DNA from: Streptomyces marincola
GTDB lineage: Bacteria; Actinomycetota; Actinomycetes; Streptomycetales; Streptomycetaceae
Assembly (NCBI RefSeq): GCF_020410765.1
Contig: NZ_CP084541.1
Location: 2,555,001-2,619,000 of the forward strand
Reading direction: 5' to 3'
Length of the DNA stretch: 64,000 nt
A program made the position numbers and the translations under genes. Numbering within the stretch: the first letter of the stretch is position 1; each line of letters opens with the position of its first letter. Below the pieces are notes generated by a model. That model was not told the origin of the DNA. It searched no databases and saw nothing but the letters and a program-made list of their open reading frames with translations. Shown piece after piece: positions 44,037 through 51,311 of this stretch.

Positions 44037-45593
44037 CTAACCGGCGTAGGTCTCGTACTCGGCGATCCTCGGCGTGCCGGACGAGCTGGTGATCTGGAAC
44101 GTGATCTTGCGCACCGACGTCGCGGGGAAGGAGACCACACCCGCCCCGTTGCCCGAGGCGAGGACCGCCCCGGTGTCGGCGTTGAGGACCCGGTAGGAGC
44201 CGATGTTGCCCGTCGCGCCCGCGGCCTCGCGGATGTTGATCCTGGACACCGTGGTGGCCGAGTCCCACTTGATCGAGACGGAGCCGGTCGACCCGTTCGG
44301 CGACCAGTAGGTGCTCATGTCGCCGTCCCGCACGTCGCCGTAGCTCGTGCCGCTCGCCTTGCTGCTGCCGTCGGAGCCGGCGCCGATGCTGAGGTTGGTC
44401 CCGGTCGGGGGATCGGTCGGCTCGGGTTCCGGCTCGGTCGGGGGGTCGGTCGGCTCCGGCTCCGGCTCGGTCGGGTCGGGCGTCTGCGGCGTGCAGTTGC
44501 CGTCCGACACGCGCAGGCCGGTGTTGGCGCCCGCCGTCCGGTTCACGACGTCGGGCACGCAGGCGGCGGAGTCGAGGTTGTAGGAGTAGGGGATGCTGAC
44601 GGAGGTGTTCGACTGCGGGTTGGGGCCCGCCGGGTTGGTGTCGCCGCTGCGGCTCGACCACTGGATGTTGTCGAACGTGTTGCCGTTGACCTGCCAGTAG
44701 CCGGCCTCGTCGGTGTAGAACGTGCCCAGCACGTCCTTGGAGTCCTCGAAGTAGTTGTTGTCCACCCGGGCACGGGCGCCCGCCCGGGAGTTGATGCCGG
44801 ACTCGTGGATGTCCACGAAGTGGTTGTTGTAGATGTGGCCGATGCCGCCGCGCAGCAGGGGCGTGCGGGAGTCGATGTTCTCGTAGCGGTTGTGGTGGTA
44901 CGTGACGAAACCGTTCGAGCGGTCGCTCTCGCTCGACCCGACGAGCCCGCCGCGGCCGGAGTTGCGCAGGATGCTGTAGGACAGGGTCACGTACTGCGTG
45001 TCGTTCTTCATGTCGAAGAGGCCGTCGAAGCCCTCCGACTCCCCGCCCGACGCCTCCAGGGTGACGTGGTCGACCCAGACGTTGCGGACGCCGCTCTCCA
45101 TGCCGATGGCGTCGCCGCCGTTGGAGGTGGGCGAGCCCGACTTCTTGACGTTCTTGATGGTCACGTTCTGGATGATGATGTTCCTGGACTCACGGATGTG
45201 GATGCCCAGTTGGTCGAACGTGGCGCCGCTGCCGACCCCGACGATCGTGACGTTGCTGATCTGCTTCAGCTCGATCACGCCCGCGGCGGTGCTGCAACTG
45301 TCGCCCGACACCTTGCTGGTGTTGCCGTGGTTGATGGTGCCCTCGACCTGAATGATGATCGGGGTGCTGCTGCTCGCCCGGTTGCACAGGGCCGCGTGGA
45401 TCGCGGTTCCCGTGGTGGCGCGGACGGTCTGCCCGCCCGCGCCGCCGGTGGTACCGCCGTTCTGCGAGGCGTATCCGGTGGCGCTGCCGGTGGCGGCCGA
45501 CGCCTTGGGCATCGACAGCACCACGCCGGTCGCGGCCACGACGGCCATCAGGGCCAGCACGGCGTAGAGCCGTAGCGAGGCTATTCGTCTCAT
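44037..45593 (-). CDS. secreted pectate lyase (PL1 family) with C-terminal carbohydrate-binding-type module
   Basis: 518 residues: signal peptide (residues 1-33, LYAVLALMAVVAATGVVL), a parallel beta-helix lyase domain to about residue 365, a Pro-Glu-Thr linker (DPTEPEPEPTDPPTEPEPEP), and a C-terminal beta-sandwich (INIREAAGATGNIGSYRVLN) of the discoidin/CBM type. Lyase motifs visible are VWVDHVTLEASGGESEGFDG, DMKNDTQYVTLSYSILRNSG and RYENIDSRTPLLRGGIGHIY (catalytic Arg region). It cleaves polygalacturonate by beta-elimination outside the cell. Several LacI-type operators lie upstream. Confidence 0.93.
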   Translation of the reverse strand: MRRIASLRLYAVLALMAVVAATGVVLSMPKASAATGSATGYASQNGGTTGGAGGQTVRATTGTAIHAALCNRASSSTPIIIQVEGTINHGNTSKVSGDSCSTAAGVIELKQISNVTIVGVGSGATFDQLGIHIRESRNIIIQNVTIKNVKKSGSPTSNGGDAIGMESGVRNVWVDHVTLEASGGESEGFDGLFDMKNDTQYVTLSYSILRNSGRGGLVGSSESDRSNGFVTYHHNRYENIDSRTPLLRGGIGHIYNNHFVDIHESGINSRAGARARVDNNYFEDSKDVLGTFYTDEAGYWQVNGNTFDNIQWSSRSGDTNPAGPNPQSNTSVSIPYSYNLDSAACVPDVVNRTAGANTGLRVSDGNCTPQTPDPTEPEPEPTDPPTEPEPEPTDPPTGTNLSIGAGSDGSSKASGTSYGDVRDGDMSTYWSPNGSTGSVSIKWDSATTVSRINIREAAGATGNIGSYRVLNADTGAVLASGNGAGVVSFPATSVRKITFQITSSSGTPRIAEYETYAG

Positions 45594-45817
45594 GTATCCG
45601 CTCGCCTTCCGTCGTCGAGTACGAGGGGGTGTCGCCGCGCACCGCGGCCGTCCCCGGGAACGCCGGGACCGGCGGCCCGCCGCCGGGTGGGTCGCCCGGG
45701 CGGCCCGGCGGGAGCGCGGTGCCGGATGGGGACCGCTTCGCCCGGGCCCGGCCGGGGCGCCGGAGCCGACGCGGCATGAACGTCCGGGGTCGCCGGAACC
45801 GGCCGCGAAGTGCGCGG

Positions 45818-45829
45818 GAAAGCGCTTTC
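45818..45829. promoter_or_regulatory. LacI-family operator upstream of the pectate lyase gene
   Basis: GAAAGCGCTTTC is a perfect 12-bp palindrome of the LacI/cre type. It lies about 225 bp upstream of the lyase start codon. A near-identical site occurs at 46100-46111. Confidence 0.7.
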
Positions 45830-46004
45830 AAAACGTCGCCCGGTCATGCCTCTGCCACCGTCGCGCCGCCGGGGTGGCGGCGACGGGAACCGGCGGCACG
45901 GCCGGCCGTTCGCCACGCGAAGCCGTCGTCGCGGGGTCCGCGATGGGCGGCTCGGAACGACTCCGTCGTGACGTCGTGCACCTTTCCTTCCGGGACGCGC
46001 GCCC

Positions 46005-46073
46005 TTACCCCGGATGCGGCGCGCGCCAGGTGGCCAGCGGCTCGCAGAACCGGAGCCGCGCCAGGCCCCTCAT
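46005..46073 (-). CDS. 22-codon leader ORF behind a LacI-type operator
   Basis: The ATG at 46073 is preceded at 5 bases by a near-perfect ribosome binding site, GGAGGTGA. The frame encodes the basic peptide MRGLARLRFCEPLATWRAPH plus two residues and ends at TAA. It directly follows a promoter (46120-46149) and an operator (46100-46111), so transcription and translation signals are complete. It lies 411 bp upstream of the pectate lyase start on the same strand. It could be a leader peptide, a small regulated protein, or the 5' remnant of a lost gene. Confidence 0.4.
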   Translation of the reverse strand: MRGLARLRFCEPLATWRAPHPG

Positions 46074-46099
46074 GGTCGTCACCTCCATGAGAACGCCTG

Positions 46100-46111
46100 G
46101 AAAGCGTTTTC
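46100..46111. promoter_or_regulatory. LacI-family operator at a predicted transcription start
   Basis: GAAAGCGTTTTC (plus strand) is a palindrome with one mismatched pair, matching the operator at 45818-45829 in 11 of 12 bases. It begins 8 bp downstream of the predicted -10 element at 46120-46125, so bound repressor would block initiation. Confidence 0.65.
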
Positions 46112-46119
46112 TTTTTGGG

Positions 46120-46149
46120 AGAATAGGGCGGCCTCCACTGGACTGACAA
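46120..46149 (-). promoter_or_regulatory. predicted promoter directed toward the leader ORF and pectate lyase
   Basis: On the minus strand TTGTCA (46149-46144) and TATTCT (46125-46120) are separated by 18 bp, a good match to vegetative promoters. It is followed by the operator, the ribosome binding site and the 22-codon ORF. Confidence 0.55.
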
Positions 46150-46190
46150 GGCATCGTCGGCGAGCAAAATCGACATGTTCACGATCATCA

Positions 46191-46204
46191 TGGGAGCGCT
46201 CCCC
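46191..46204. promoter_or_regulatory. CebR-type box between the pectate lyase and diiron-enzyme genes
   Basis: TGGGAGCGCTCCCC matches 13 of 14 bases of the CebR consensus and is identical to the GH12 site read on its own strand. It lies about 40 bp upstream of the leftward promoter at 46120-46149 and 191 bp upstream of the rightward diiron-enzyme gene, so its target promoter is uncertain. Confidence 0.7.
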
Positions 46205-46394
46205 TGACCTGTCGCTTCGCCGGCGCGGGACGCGGCGATTCCGGCGGAACGCGTCCCCGCCGCCGCGCCCTGAGCGCGGGCCGGGGGCGCGCCGGGCGGT
46301 TCGGGGCGCGGGAACGCGGGTACTCGGGCCGCCGGTTCCGCGCGCCGGAAGGAAAGCCCCGGCGCGGGATGAGTACGGGAGGGAGCAAGTCGAG

Positions 46395-47378
46395 ATGAAG
46401 ATGCCGGCTGGACGTGGCGAGCTGTCGTCGGCGGTGGTGCGGGTGCTGGGCCTGCGGCCGGGCGAGGCCGGGGCCGACCCGTTCCGCGGGGTCGACGCGG
46501 AGGGCGCCGCGCCCTACGGCGAGGACCTGCACCTGGCGCTCTACCTCTGCTACGAGCTGCACTACCGGGGCATCGAGGGGGTCGACGACGCCTGGGAGTG
46601 GGACCCCCGGCTGCTGGCGCTGCGCGGCGCGCTGGAACGGCGCTTCCTCGGGGCGCTGCGCGCGGACGTTCCCGCGCGCGAGGACGCGGCCGGGCTGCTC
46701 GACGAGCTGCTGGTCGAACCGGTGAACGGCACGGGCGTCTCCTACTTCCTGCGCGACCGCGCGGGGATCGAGCAGGTGCGCGAGTACGCGGCGCTGCGTT
46801 CGCTGTACCACCTCAAGGAGGGCGATCCGCACGCCTGGGTGATCCCGCGCCTGACCGGCCGGGCGAAGGCGGGGTTCGTCGCGGTCGAGTACGACGAGTA
46901 CGGGGGCGGGCACCCCGACCGCATGCATGTGCGGCTGTACGCGGACCTGATGGCGGACCTGGGCCTCGACACCCGGTACGGCCACTACATGGAGTCGGGA
47001 ACCGCCGAGCTGCTCGCCACGGTGAACCTCATGTCGATGTTCGGGTTGCACCGTGCGCTGCGGGGGGCGCTCGTCGGGCACTTCGCGACCGTCGAGATCA
47101 CGTCGTCGCCCGGGTCGCGGCGGATCGCGCAGGGCATGGAACGGGTCGGGGCCGGGCCCGCGGCGGTCGGCTTCTACACCGAGCACGTCGAGGCGGACGC
47201 GGTGCACGAGCAAATGATGCGGCGGGAAGTCGTGGGCGGCCTGCTCGCGGACGAGCCGGAGCTCGAACGGGATGTCGCGTTCGGGGTCGGGGCCACCGTC
47301 TGGCTTGAGGACCGGCTCGGCGAACGGCTGATCGAGGCGTGGGAGGCGGGGCGTTCCGCGCTACGCGCTCCCCTGTGA
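46395..47378 (+). CDS. iron-containing redox enzyme family protein (haem-oxygenase-like diiron fold)
   Basis: 327-residue all-helical protein of the haem-oxygenase/TenA-like diiron group. Probable metal ligands are Glu54 and His56 in LYLCYELHYRGIEG, the acidic stretch AVEYDEYGGGHPDRMH, and Glu/His in FYTEHVEADAVHEQMM. Characterised relatives carry out oxidative chemistry on amino acids, fatty acids and amines; this member's substrate is unknown. A GGAGGGAG site precedes the ATG at 46395. Its 3' end overlaps the convergent CDGSH gene by 18 bases. Confidence 0.88.
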   Translation: MKMPAGRGELSSAVVRVLGLRPGEAGADPFRGVDAEGAAPYGEDLHLALYLCYELHYRGIEGVDDAWEWDPRLLALRGALERRFLGALRADVPAREDAAGLLDELLVEPVNGTGVSYFLRDRAGIEQVREYAALRSLYHLKEGDPHAWVIPRLTGRAKAGFVAVEYDEYGGGHPDRMHVRLYADLMADLGLDTRYGHYMESGTAELLATVNLMSMFGLHRALRGALVGHFATVEITSSPGSRRIAQGMERVGAGPAAVGFYTEHVEADAVHEQMMRREVVGGLLADEPELERDVAFGVGATVWLEDRLGERLIEAWEAGRSALRAPL

Positions 47379-47780
47379 TTCATCTTCTCCTGGCACGCGC
47401 GCTGCCTTCCCCGGCTCGCGCCCCGGCGTGCGCCGGAGCGGCTTGCTCCTGCGGCGGTGACTGGTGTCGCAGAACGGGAAGCGGCGGCTGCGGCGGCACG
47501 TGCACAGGGCGACGACGGGGCGGTCGGAGCGGACGACCGTTCCGTCGTCGAGGACGAACTCGACGGGCCCCTCGATGAGTACAGGGCCGCCGGGCTCCTG
47601 GGAGACCCGCCGGGCCTCGCGCGGCGCCCCGGAGGGAGCGCCCGGGGCAGCGGACGCGCCGCCCGGCCCGGCGGGCGGGGTGCCCGGCGCGCCGGTCGGG
47701 GCGTCCTGCGCGCCGGTCGGGGCGTCCTGCGCGCCGGTCGGGGCGTTCCGCGCGTCAGGCGGGACGTTCTGCGCGGACAA
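47361..47780 (-). CDS. CDGSH iron-sulfur domain protein with repetitive N-terminus
   Basis: 139 residues if the TTG at 47780 is used. The C-terminal 2Fe-2S domain has ligands Cys93, Cys95, Cys104 and His108 in LCTCRRSRRFPFCDTSHRRR; the usual Gly after CD is Thr here. Residues 10-55 are low-complexity heptads (APTGAQD repeated). Such domains hold redox-active clusters near membranes or diiron enzymes. Its start overlaps the end of the methyltransferase gene by 26 bases, so translation is probably coupled. The true start could lie after the repeats, but no ATG or GTG is available. Confidence 0.82.
   Translation of the reverse strand: MSAQNVPPDARNAPTGAQDAPTGAQDAPTGAPGTPPAGPGGASAAPGAPSGAPREARRVSQEPGGPVLIEGPVEFVLDDGTVVRSDRPVVALCTCRRSRRFPFCDTSHRRRSKPLRRTPGREPGKAARVPGEDESQGSA
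47689..47742. repeat. 21-bp in-frame tandem repeat in the CDGSH gene
   Basis: GCGTCCTGCGCGCCGGTCGG plus one G occurs at 47701-47721 and 47722-47742, preceded by a 12-bp partial copy (47689-47700). It encodes the heptad PTGAQDA on the minus strand. Confidence 0.85.
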
Positions 47781-48411
47781 CGGCCAGCTCCTCCCGGTCC
47801 TCGTCGGGCCCGATGAGCCCCCGGCCGCGCAGCCAGTCGGCGCGCGCCGACATGACCGGGCCGAACGGGATCAGCCGCCGGTCGGCGACCTCCGCCTTGC
47901 AACCGCCGGCGGCCAGGTGCGCCACGGTGCGGTCCGGGTCGCACAGCGCCGAGTGGACGATCAGCGCGACCCCGCCGGGCCGCAGCAGCAGGGGCAGTTG
48001 GGCGCAGATGCGGTCGAGCACCGCGCGGCCGTCCTCGCCCGCGTCCCAGGCCCTGGCCCGGCCGCGGCGCGGGAGCCGCGCGCGCGGCGAGACGACGTAG
48101 GGCGGGTTGGCGAGGACCAGGTCGAACGTCTGCCCGTGGACGGGCCGGAACAGGTCGCCGTGCCTGACGTGCACGGGCAGGCCGGCCAGCAGCGCGTTCA
48201 GCTTCGTGGTGAGCACGGCCCGCCGCGACGCGTCCACGGCCGTGACGTGCGCCGCCCCCTTGCGCGCGGCGGCGAGCGCCAGCGCGCCGGTGCCCGTGCC
48301 GACGTCGAGGACGCGGGCGCGTGGTGCCAGGGGTTCGCGCAGCAGCGCTTCCCTCAGCAGCGAGGTGTCGTCCTGCGGGGCGTACACGCCGGGGGGTCTC
48401 AGCAGCCACAT
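47755..48411 (-). CDS. HemK2/MTQ2-like class I methyltransferase
   Basis: 218-residue SAM-dependent methyltransferase. The SAM site is VLDVGTGTGALALAAARKGA, and NPPY at residues 102-105 (DLVLANPPYVVSPR) marks the N5-glutamine / N6-adenine methyltransferase group. The N-terminus LLRPPGVYAPQDDTSLLREA matches small HemK2-like proteins, which can modify release-factor glutamine or related Asn/Gln/Lys residues; the target here is unknown. The CDGSH gene follows in an overlapping arrangement. Confidence 0.88.
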   Translation of the reverse strand: MWLLRPPGVYAPQDDTSLLREALLREPLAPRARVLDVGTGTGALALAAARKGAAHVTAVDASRRAVLTTKLNALLAGLPVHVRHGDLFRPVHGQTFDLVLANPPYVVSPRARLPRRGRARAWDAGEDGRAVLDRICAQLPLLLRPGGVALIVHSALCDPDRTVAHLAAGGCKAEVADRRLIPFGPVMSARADWLRGRGLIGPDEDREELAVVRAERPA

Positions 48412-48485
48412 GGCGCCCGGGTACCCCGCCGGTGGCGTTTCCAATCGCGAAGCCACCGGGGAGTCCCGCGGACCGGCCGGACGGC

Positions 48486-49250
48486 TCAGTCCGGTGCGTC
48501 GCCGCGGCGGACGAGGGCCTCGACGCCGTCGAGGAGGAAGTCGACGCCGTACATGAAGTCCTCGTCCCCGCTGGCCGCCTCCGGGCCGAAGACGCCCGAG
48601 GTCGCCACGCGGACGACGTGGGGGAACCGGGCGGGGTCGATGCGCGTGGCCAGCGTCCTGCCGTAGATCTCGCCCCACTCCTCGTAGGTGAACCCGGTGC
48701 GCGGCACGGCGCGGTTGATGGAGACGACCTGCCGCACGTCGGACAGGACGTAGTTGGTCAGGATCATGATCAGTCCGACCATGTCGCCGTCGCTCAGGCC
48801 GGTGCCGTCGAGCGAGGCGAGGGCGGCCTCAAGCCAGCTGAGGTTGTTGGGCCCGAGCGGCGGGCCGCTGAGCGGGATGTCGCACAGCCAAGGGCGGGCG
48901 AGCATCGTCGCGCGGGCGTCGAGGGCGTAGCAGGTGAGACGCCCGCGCCAGTCCTCGGGCCAGGCGCCGGTGTCCGGCTTCCCCATCACCGCGTCGAACA
49001 TGAGGTCGAGCAAGTCCTCCTTGCGCGGGATGTAGCGGTAGAGGGACATGGTGGTGACGTCGAGTCGTTCGGCGATCTTGCGCATCGAGACGCCGCCGAC
49101 GCCGTCCGCGTCCGCGATCTCCATGGCCGTTTCGACGATGCGGTCGAGGCTCAGCGCGCCGCGCGGCCCCCTGCTGCCGGGCGGCCTGGTGCGCCAGAGC
49201 AGGTCGATCATCGTCTCGACGTCCCGCGCCCCGGTCCGTTCGGCAGTCAT
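48486..49250 (-). CDS. TetR family regulator of the adjacent exporter
   Basis: 254 residues. The HTH lies at residues 34-75 (LSLDRIVETAMEIADADGVG, then MRKIAERLDVTTMSLYRYIP). The C-terminal domain resembles the TetR_C_1 ligand-binding group (TMLARPWLCDIPLSGPPLGP). It is divergent from the ABC exporter, and the 151-bp intergenic region holds strong palindromes; local repression relieved by the exported drug is the natural inference. Confidence 0.92.
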   Translation of the reverse strand: MTAERTGARDVETMIDLLWRTRPPGSRGPRGALSLDRIVETAMEIADADGVGGVSMRKIAERLDVTTMSLYRYIPRKEDLLDLMFDAVMGKPDTGAWPEDWRGRLTCYALDARATMLARPWLCDIPLSGPPLGPNNLSWLEAALASLDGTGLSDGDMVGLIMILTNYVLSDVRQVVSINRAVPRTGFTYEEWGEIYGRTLATRIDPARFPHVVRVATSGVFGPEAASGDEDFMYGVDFLLDGVEALVRRGDAPD

Positions 49251-49304
49251 CGTCCTCCCTCACCCACCCCGGTCGGCTCTCGATCGGCGCTTGACCGCAT
49301 CCTA

Positions 49305-49348
49305 AAACTGTGTACCGTGTACACCGAAGTTTACGCCGTACACAGTTT
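49305..49348. promoter_or_regulatory. operator between TetR gene and ABC exporter
   Basis: AAACTGTGTAC (49305-49315) and GTACACAGTTT (49338-49348) are perfect 11-bp inverted repeats 22 bp apart. The interval also has the nested palindrome core TGTACA and a second GTGTAC. The spacing fits two TetR dimers across divergent promoters. Confidence 0.75.
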
Positions 49349-49401
49349 CTGCCGCGGCGCGCGACGCGCTGCCGTACGACAACGGGGATGGAAGTGGCGA
49401 G

Positions 49402-50364
49402 ATGACCGGACAGGCGATCGTGGCCGAGGGGCTGCGCAAACAATTCGGGAAGAAACGGGCGCTCGACGGGTTCGACCTCACCGTGCGCGCCGGAACGGTG
49501 CACGGGGTGCTCGGCCCGAACGGCGCCGGCAAGACCACCGCGGTGCGGGCCCTGACCACTCTGCTGCGCTTCGACGCGGGCCGGGCGGAGATCTGCGGGA
49601 TCGATGTGGCGCGCCGGCCCGCCGACGTGCGCGGCGTCATCGCGCTCACCGGCCAGTACGCGGCCGTCGACGAGCAGCTGAGCGGCCGGCAGAACCTGGT
49701 GATGTTCGGACGGCTGCTCAAACTGCGCCCCGCCGCGGCACGGCGGCGCGCGGACGAACTGCTCGACACGTTCGGCCTGACGGACGCGGCCGGGCGCAAC
49801 GCCGGCCAGTACTCGGGCGGCATGCGCCGCCGCCTCGACCTGGCGGCCAGCATGGTGGTGGTGCCGCGCGTGCTGTTCCTCGACGAGCCGACCACGGGAC
49901 TCGACCCGCGCAGCCGCAACCAGGTGTGGGACGCGGTGCGCTCCCTGGTCGCCGGCGGCACGACCGTGCTGCTCACGACGCAGTACCTGGAGGAGGCCGA
50001 CCAACTCGCCGCGCGCATCTCGGTGGTCGACGCGGGCCGCGTCGTCGCCGAGGGCACGGCGGACGAGCTGAAGGCGCGCATCGGCGGGGACCGGGTCGAG
50101 ATCGTCGCCAGGCACGAGGCGGAGCTGCCGTCCGTCGCCGCCGTCGTGACCCGCGTGTGCCGGGCCGCCGCCGAGATCGACCGGGACACCCGCCGCGTCG
50201 GCGCGCAGGTCACGGACCGGGTCGCGGCGCTGACCGGCGTGGTCAGGGCGCTGGACGAGGCGGGCATAGCCGTGGAGGACATCGGCACCAGGCGGCCCAC
50301 GCTGGACGAGGCGTTCCTGCGCCTGACCGGCCAGCGGCCCGGGCGGAAGGAGGCGGCGGCATGA
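49402..50364 (+). CDS. ABC transporter ATP-binding protein, DrrA type
   Basis: 320 residues. Walker A GVLGPNGAGKTTAVRAL, signature QYSGGMRRRLDLAASMVV, Walker B RVLFLDEPTTGLDPRSR, and the C-terminal extension DEAFLRLTGQRPGRK typical of daunorubicin-resistance DrrA proteins. It powers drug or lipid export together with the overlapping permease. The ATG at 49402 lies next to a GGAAGTGG site. The gene ends in an ATGA overlap with the permease. Confidence 0.95.
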   Translation: MTGQAIVAEGLRKQFGKKRALDGFDLTVRAGTVHGVLGPNGAGKTTAVRALTTLLRFDAGRAEICGIDVARRPADVRGVIALTGQYAAVDEQLSGRQNLVMFGRLLKLRPAAARRRADELLDTFGLTDAAGRNAGQYSGGMRRRLDLAASMVVVPRVLFLDEPTTGLDPRSRNQVWDAVRSLVAGGTTVLLTTQYLEEADQLAARISVVDAGRVVAEGTADELKARIGGDRVEIVARHEAELPSVAAVVTRVCRAAAEIDRDTRRVGAQVTDRVAALTGVVRALDEAGIAVEDIGTRRPTLDEAFLRLTGQRPGRKEAAA

Positions 50365-51158
50365 GGCGCGCGCGGCTCGCGGCGGCGGACGGCTGGATCA
50401 TGACCCGGCGGAACATGGCGCACCTGGTGCGCGCGCCGGAGGAAGTGGTCCTCTATTTCGCGCTGCCGATCATGTTCGTGCTGGTCTTCGGCTACGTCTT
50501 CGGCAGCGGCATGTCCGTGCCCGGCGGCGGGGACTACCGGGAGTTCCTGCTGCCCGGCGTGTTCGCGATGACCATGCTCTACGGCATGGGCGCCACCGGA
50601 ACGGCCATGGCGGTGGACGCCGGGCGGGGCGTGGTGGACCGGTTCCGGTCGATGCCCGTCGCGCGTTCCGCCCTGCTGACCGGCCGGAGCGCGGCGGACC
50701 TGGCACGCGCCCTGCTGGAGATGAGCGTGCTCGTCGTCTGCGGGCTGCTGGTCGGCTGGGAGTGGCACCGCGGCATCGGGCACGCGCTCCTGGCCGTCGC
50801 CCTCGTGCTCGCGCTCCGGGTGGCGATCACGTGGATCGGCATCTACCTGGGGCTCGTGGTGCCCAACGCGGACACGGTGAGCACGATCGTCTTCCCGCTG
50901 GCGTTCCCGCTGACCGCGGTGTCCAACGTCTTCGTCGCGCCCGAACTGCTGCCCGGCTGGATCCGCGTGATCGCCGAGTGGAACCCGCTGTCCGCCACCG
51001 TGACCGCGATCCGCGAGCTGTTCGGCAACCCGGGACTGCCCGCGAACGGCTCCTGGGCCGCCGAGAACGCGATGCTGCTCGCGATCGGCTGGCCGGTGCT
51101 GCTGACGGCCGTGTTCGCGACGCTCGCGATCCGCGCCTACCAGCGGCTGAGCCACTGA
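50361..51158 (+). CDS. ABC transporter permease, DrrB/ABC2 type
   Basis: 265-residue integral membrane protein with six hydrophobic segments. It contains FALPIMFVLVFGYVFGSGMS, DYREFLLPGVFAMTMLYGMG, DRFRSMPVARSALLTGRSAA and ELLPGWIRVIAEWNPLSATV, all features of the DrrB/ABC2 permease group. Its start overlaps the ATPase stop, so the pair is cotranslated. Probable role: efflux of a hydrophobic compound under control of the divergent TetR protein. Confidence 0.94.
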   Translation: MRRARLAAADGWIMTRRNMAHLVRAPEEVVLYFALPIMFVLVFGYVFGSGMSVPGGGDYREFLLPGVFAMTMLYGMGATGTAMAVDAGRGVVDRFRSMPVARSALLTGRSAADLARALLEMSVLVVCGLLVGWEWHRGIGHALLAVALVLALRVAITWIGIYLGLVVPNADTVSTIVFPLAFPLTAVSNVFVAPELLPGWIRVIAEWNPLSATVTAIRELFGNPGLPANGSWAAENAMLLAIGWPVLLTAVFATLAIRAYQRLSH

Positions 51159-51267
51159 CCTCGCCGTTCGGCCGGGCCTGAGGGACGTTGACAGGGGGAA
51201 CGTTCCGCCGGACGCGTCCGCGCGGCAGCGGCCCCGGGTCCGGAGGACTCGGGGTCGGGGAACGCGT

Positions 51268-51294
51268 CAGGGCCCCGCGCGGTGCGGGGCCCTG
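51268..51294. terminator. bidirectional terminator between ABC permease and M23 genes
   Basis: CAGGGCCCCGC (51268-51278) and GCGGGGCCCTG (51284-51294) form a perfect 11-bp stem with a 5-base loop, between convergent genes. Confidence 0.8.
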
Positions 51295-51311
51295 AGCGGG
51301 GAGGAGCGGCG

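Noticed and set aside
43305..45575. 756-codon open frame on the plus strand opposite the pectate lyase gene
   Set aside because: Composition is only Val/Gly/Arg/Asp repeats; it mirrors codon bias of the lyase gene on the other strand.
47689..47742. Short tandem repeats as a CRISPR array
   Set aside because: The units are contiguous in-frame coding repeats without spacers.
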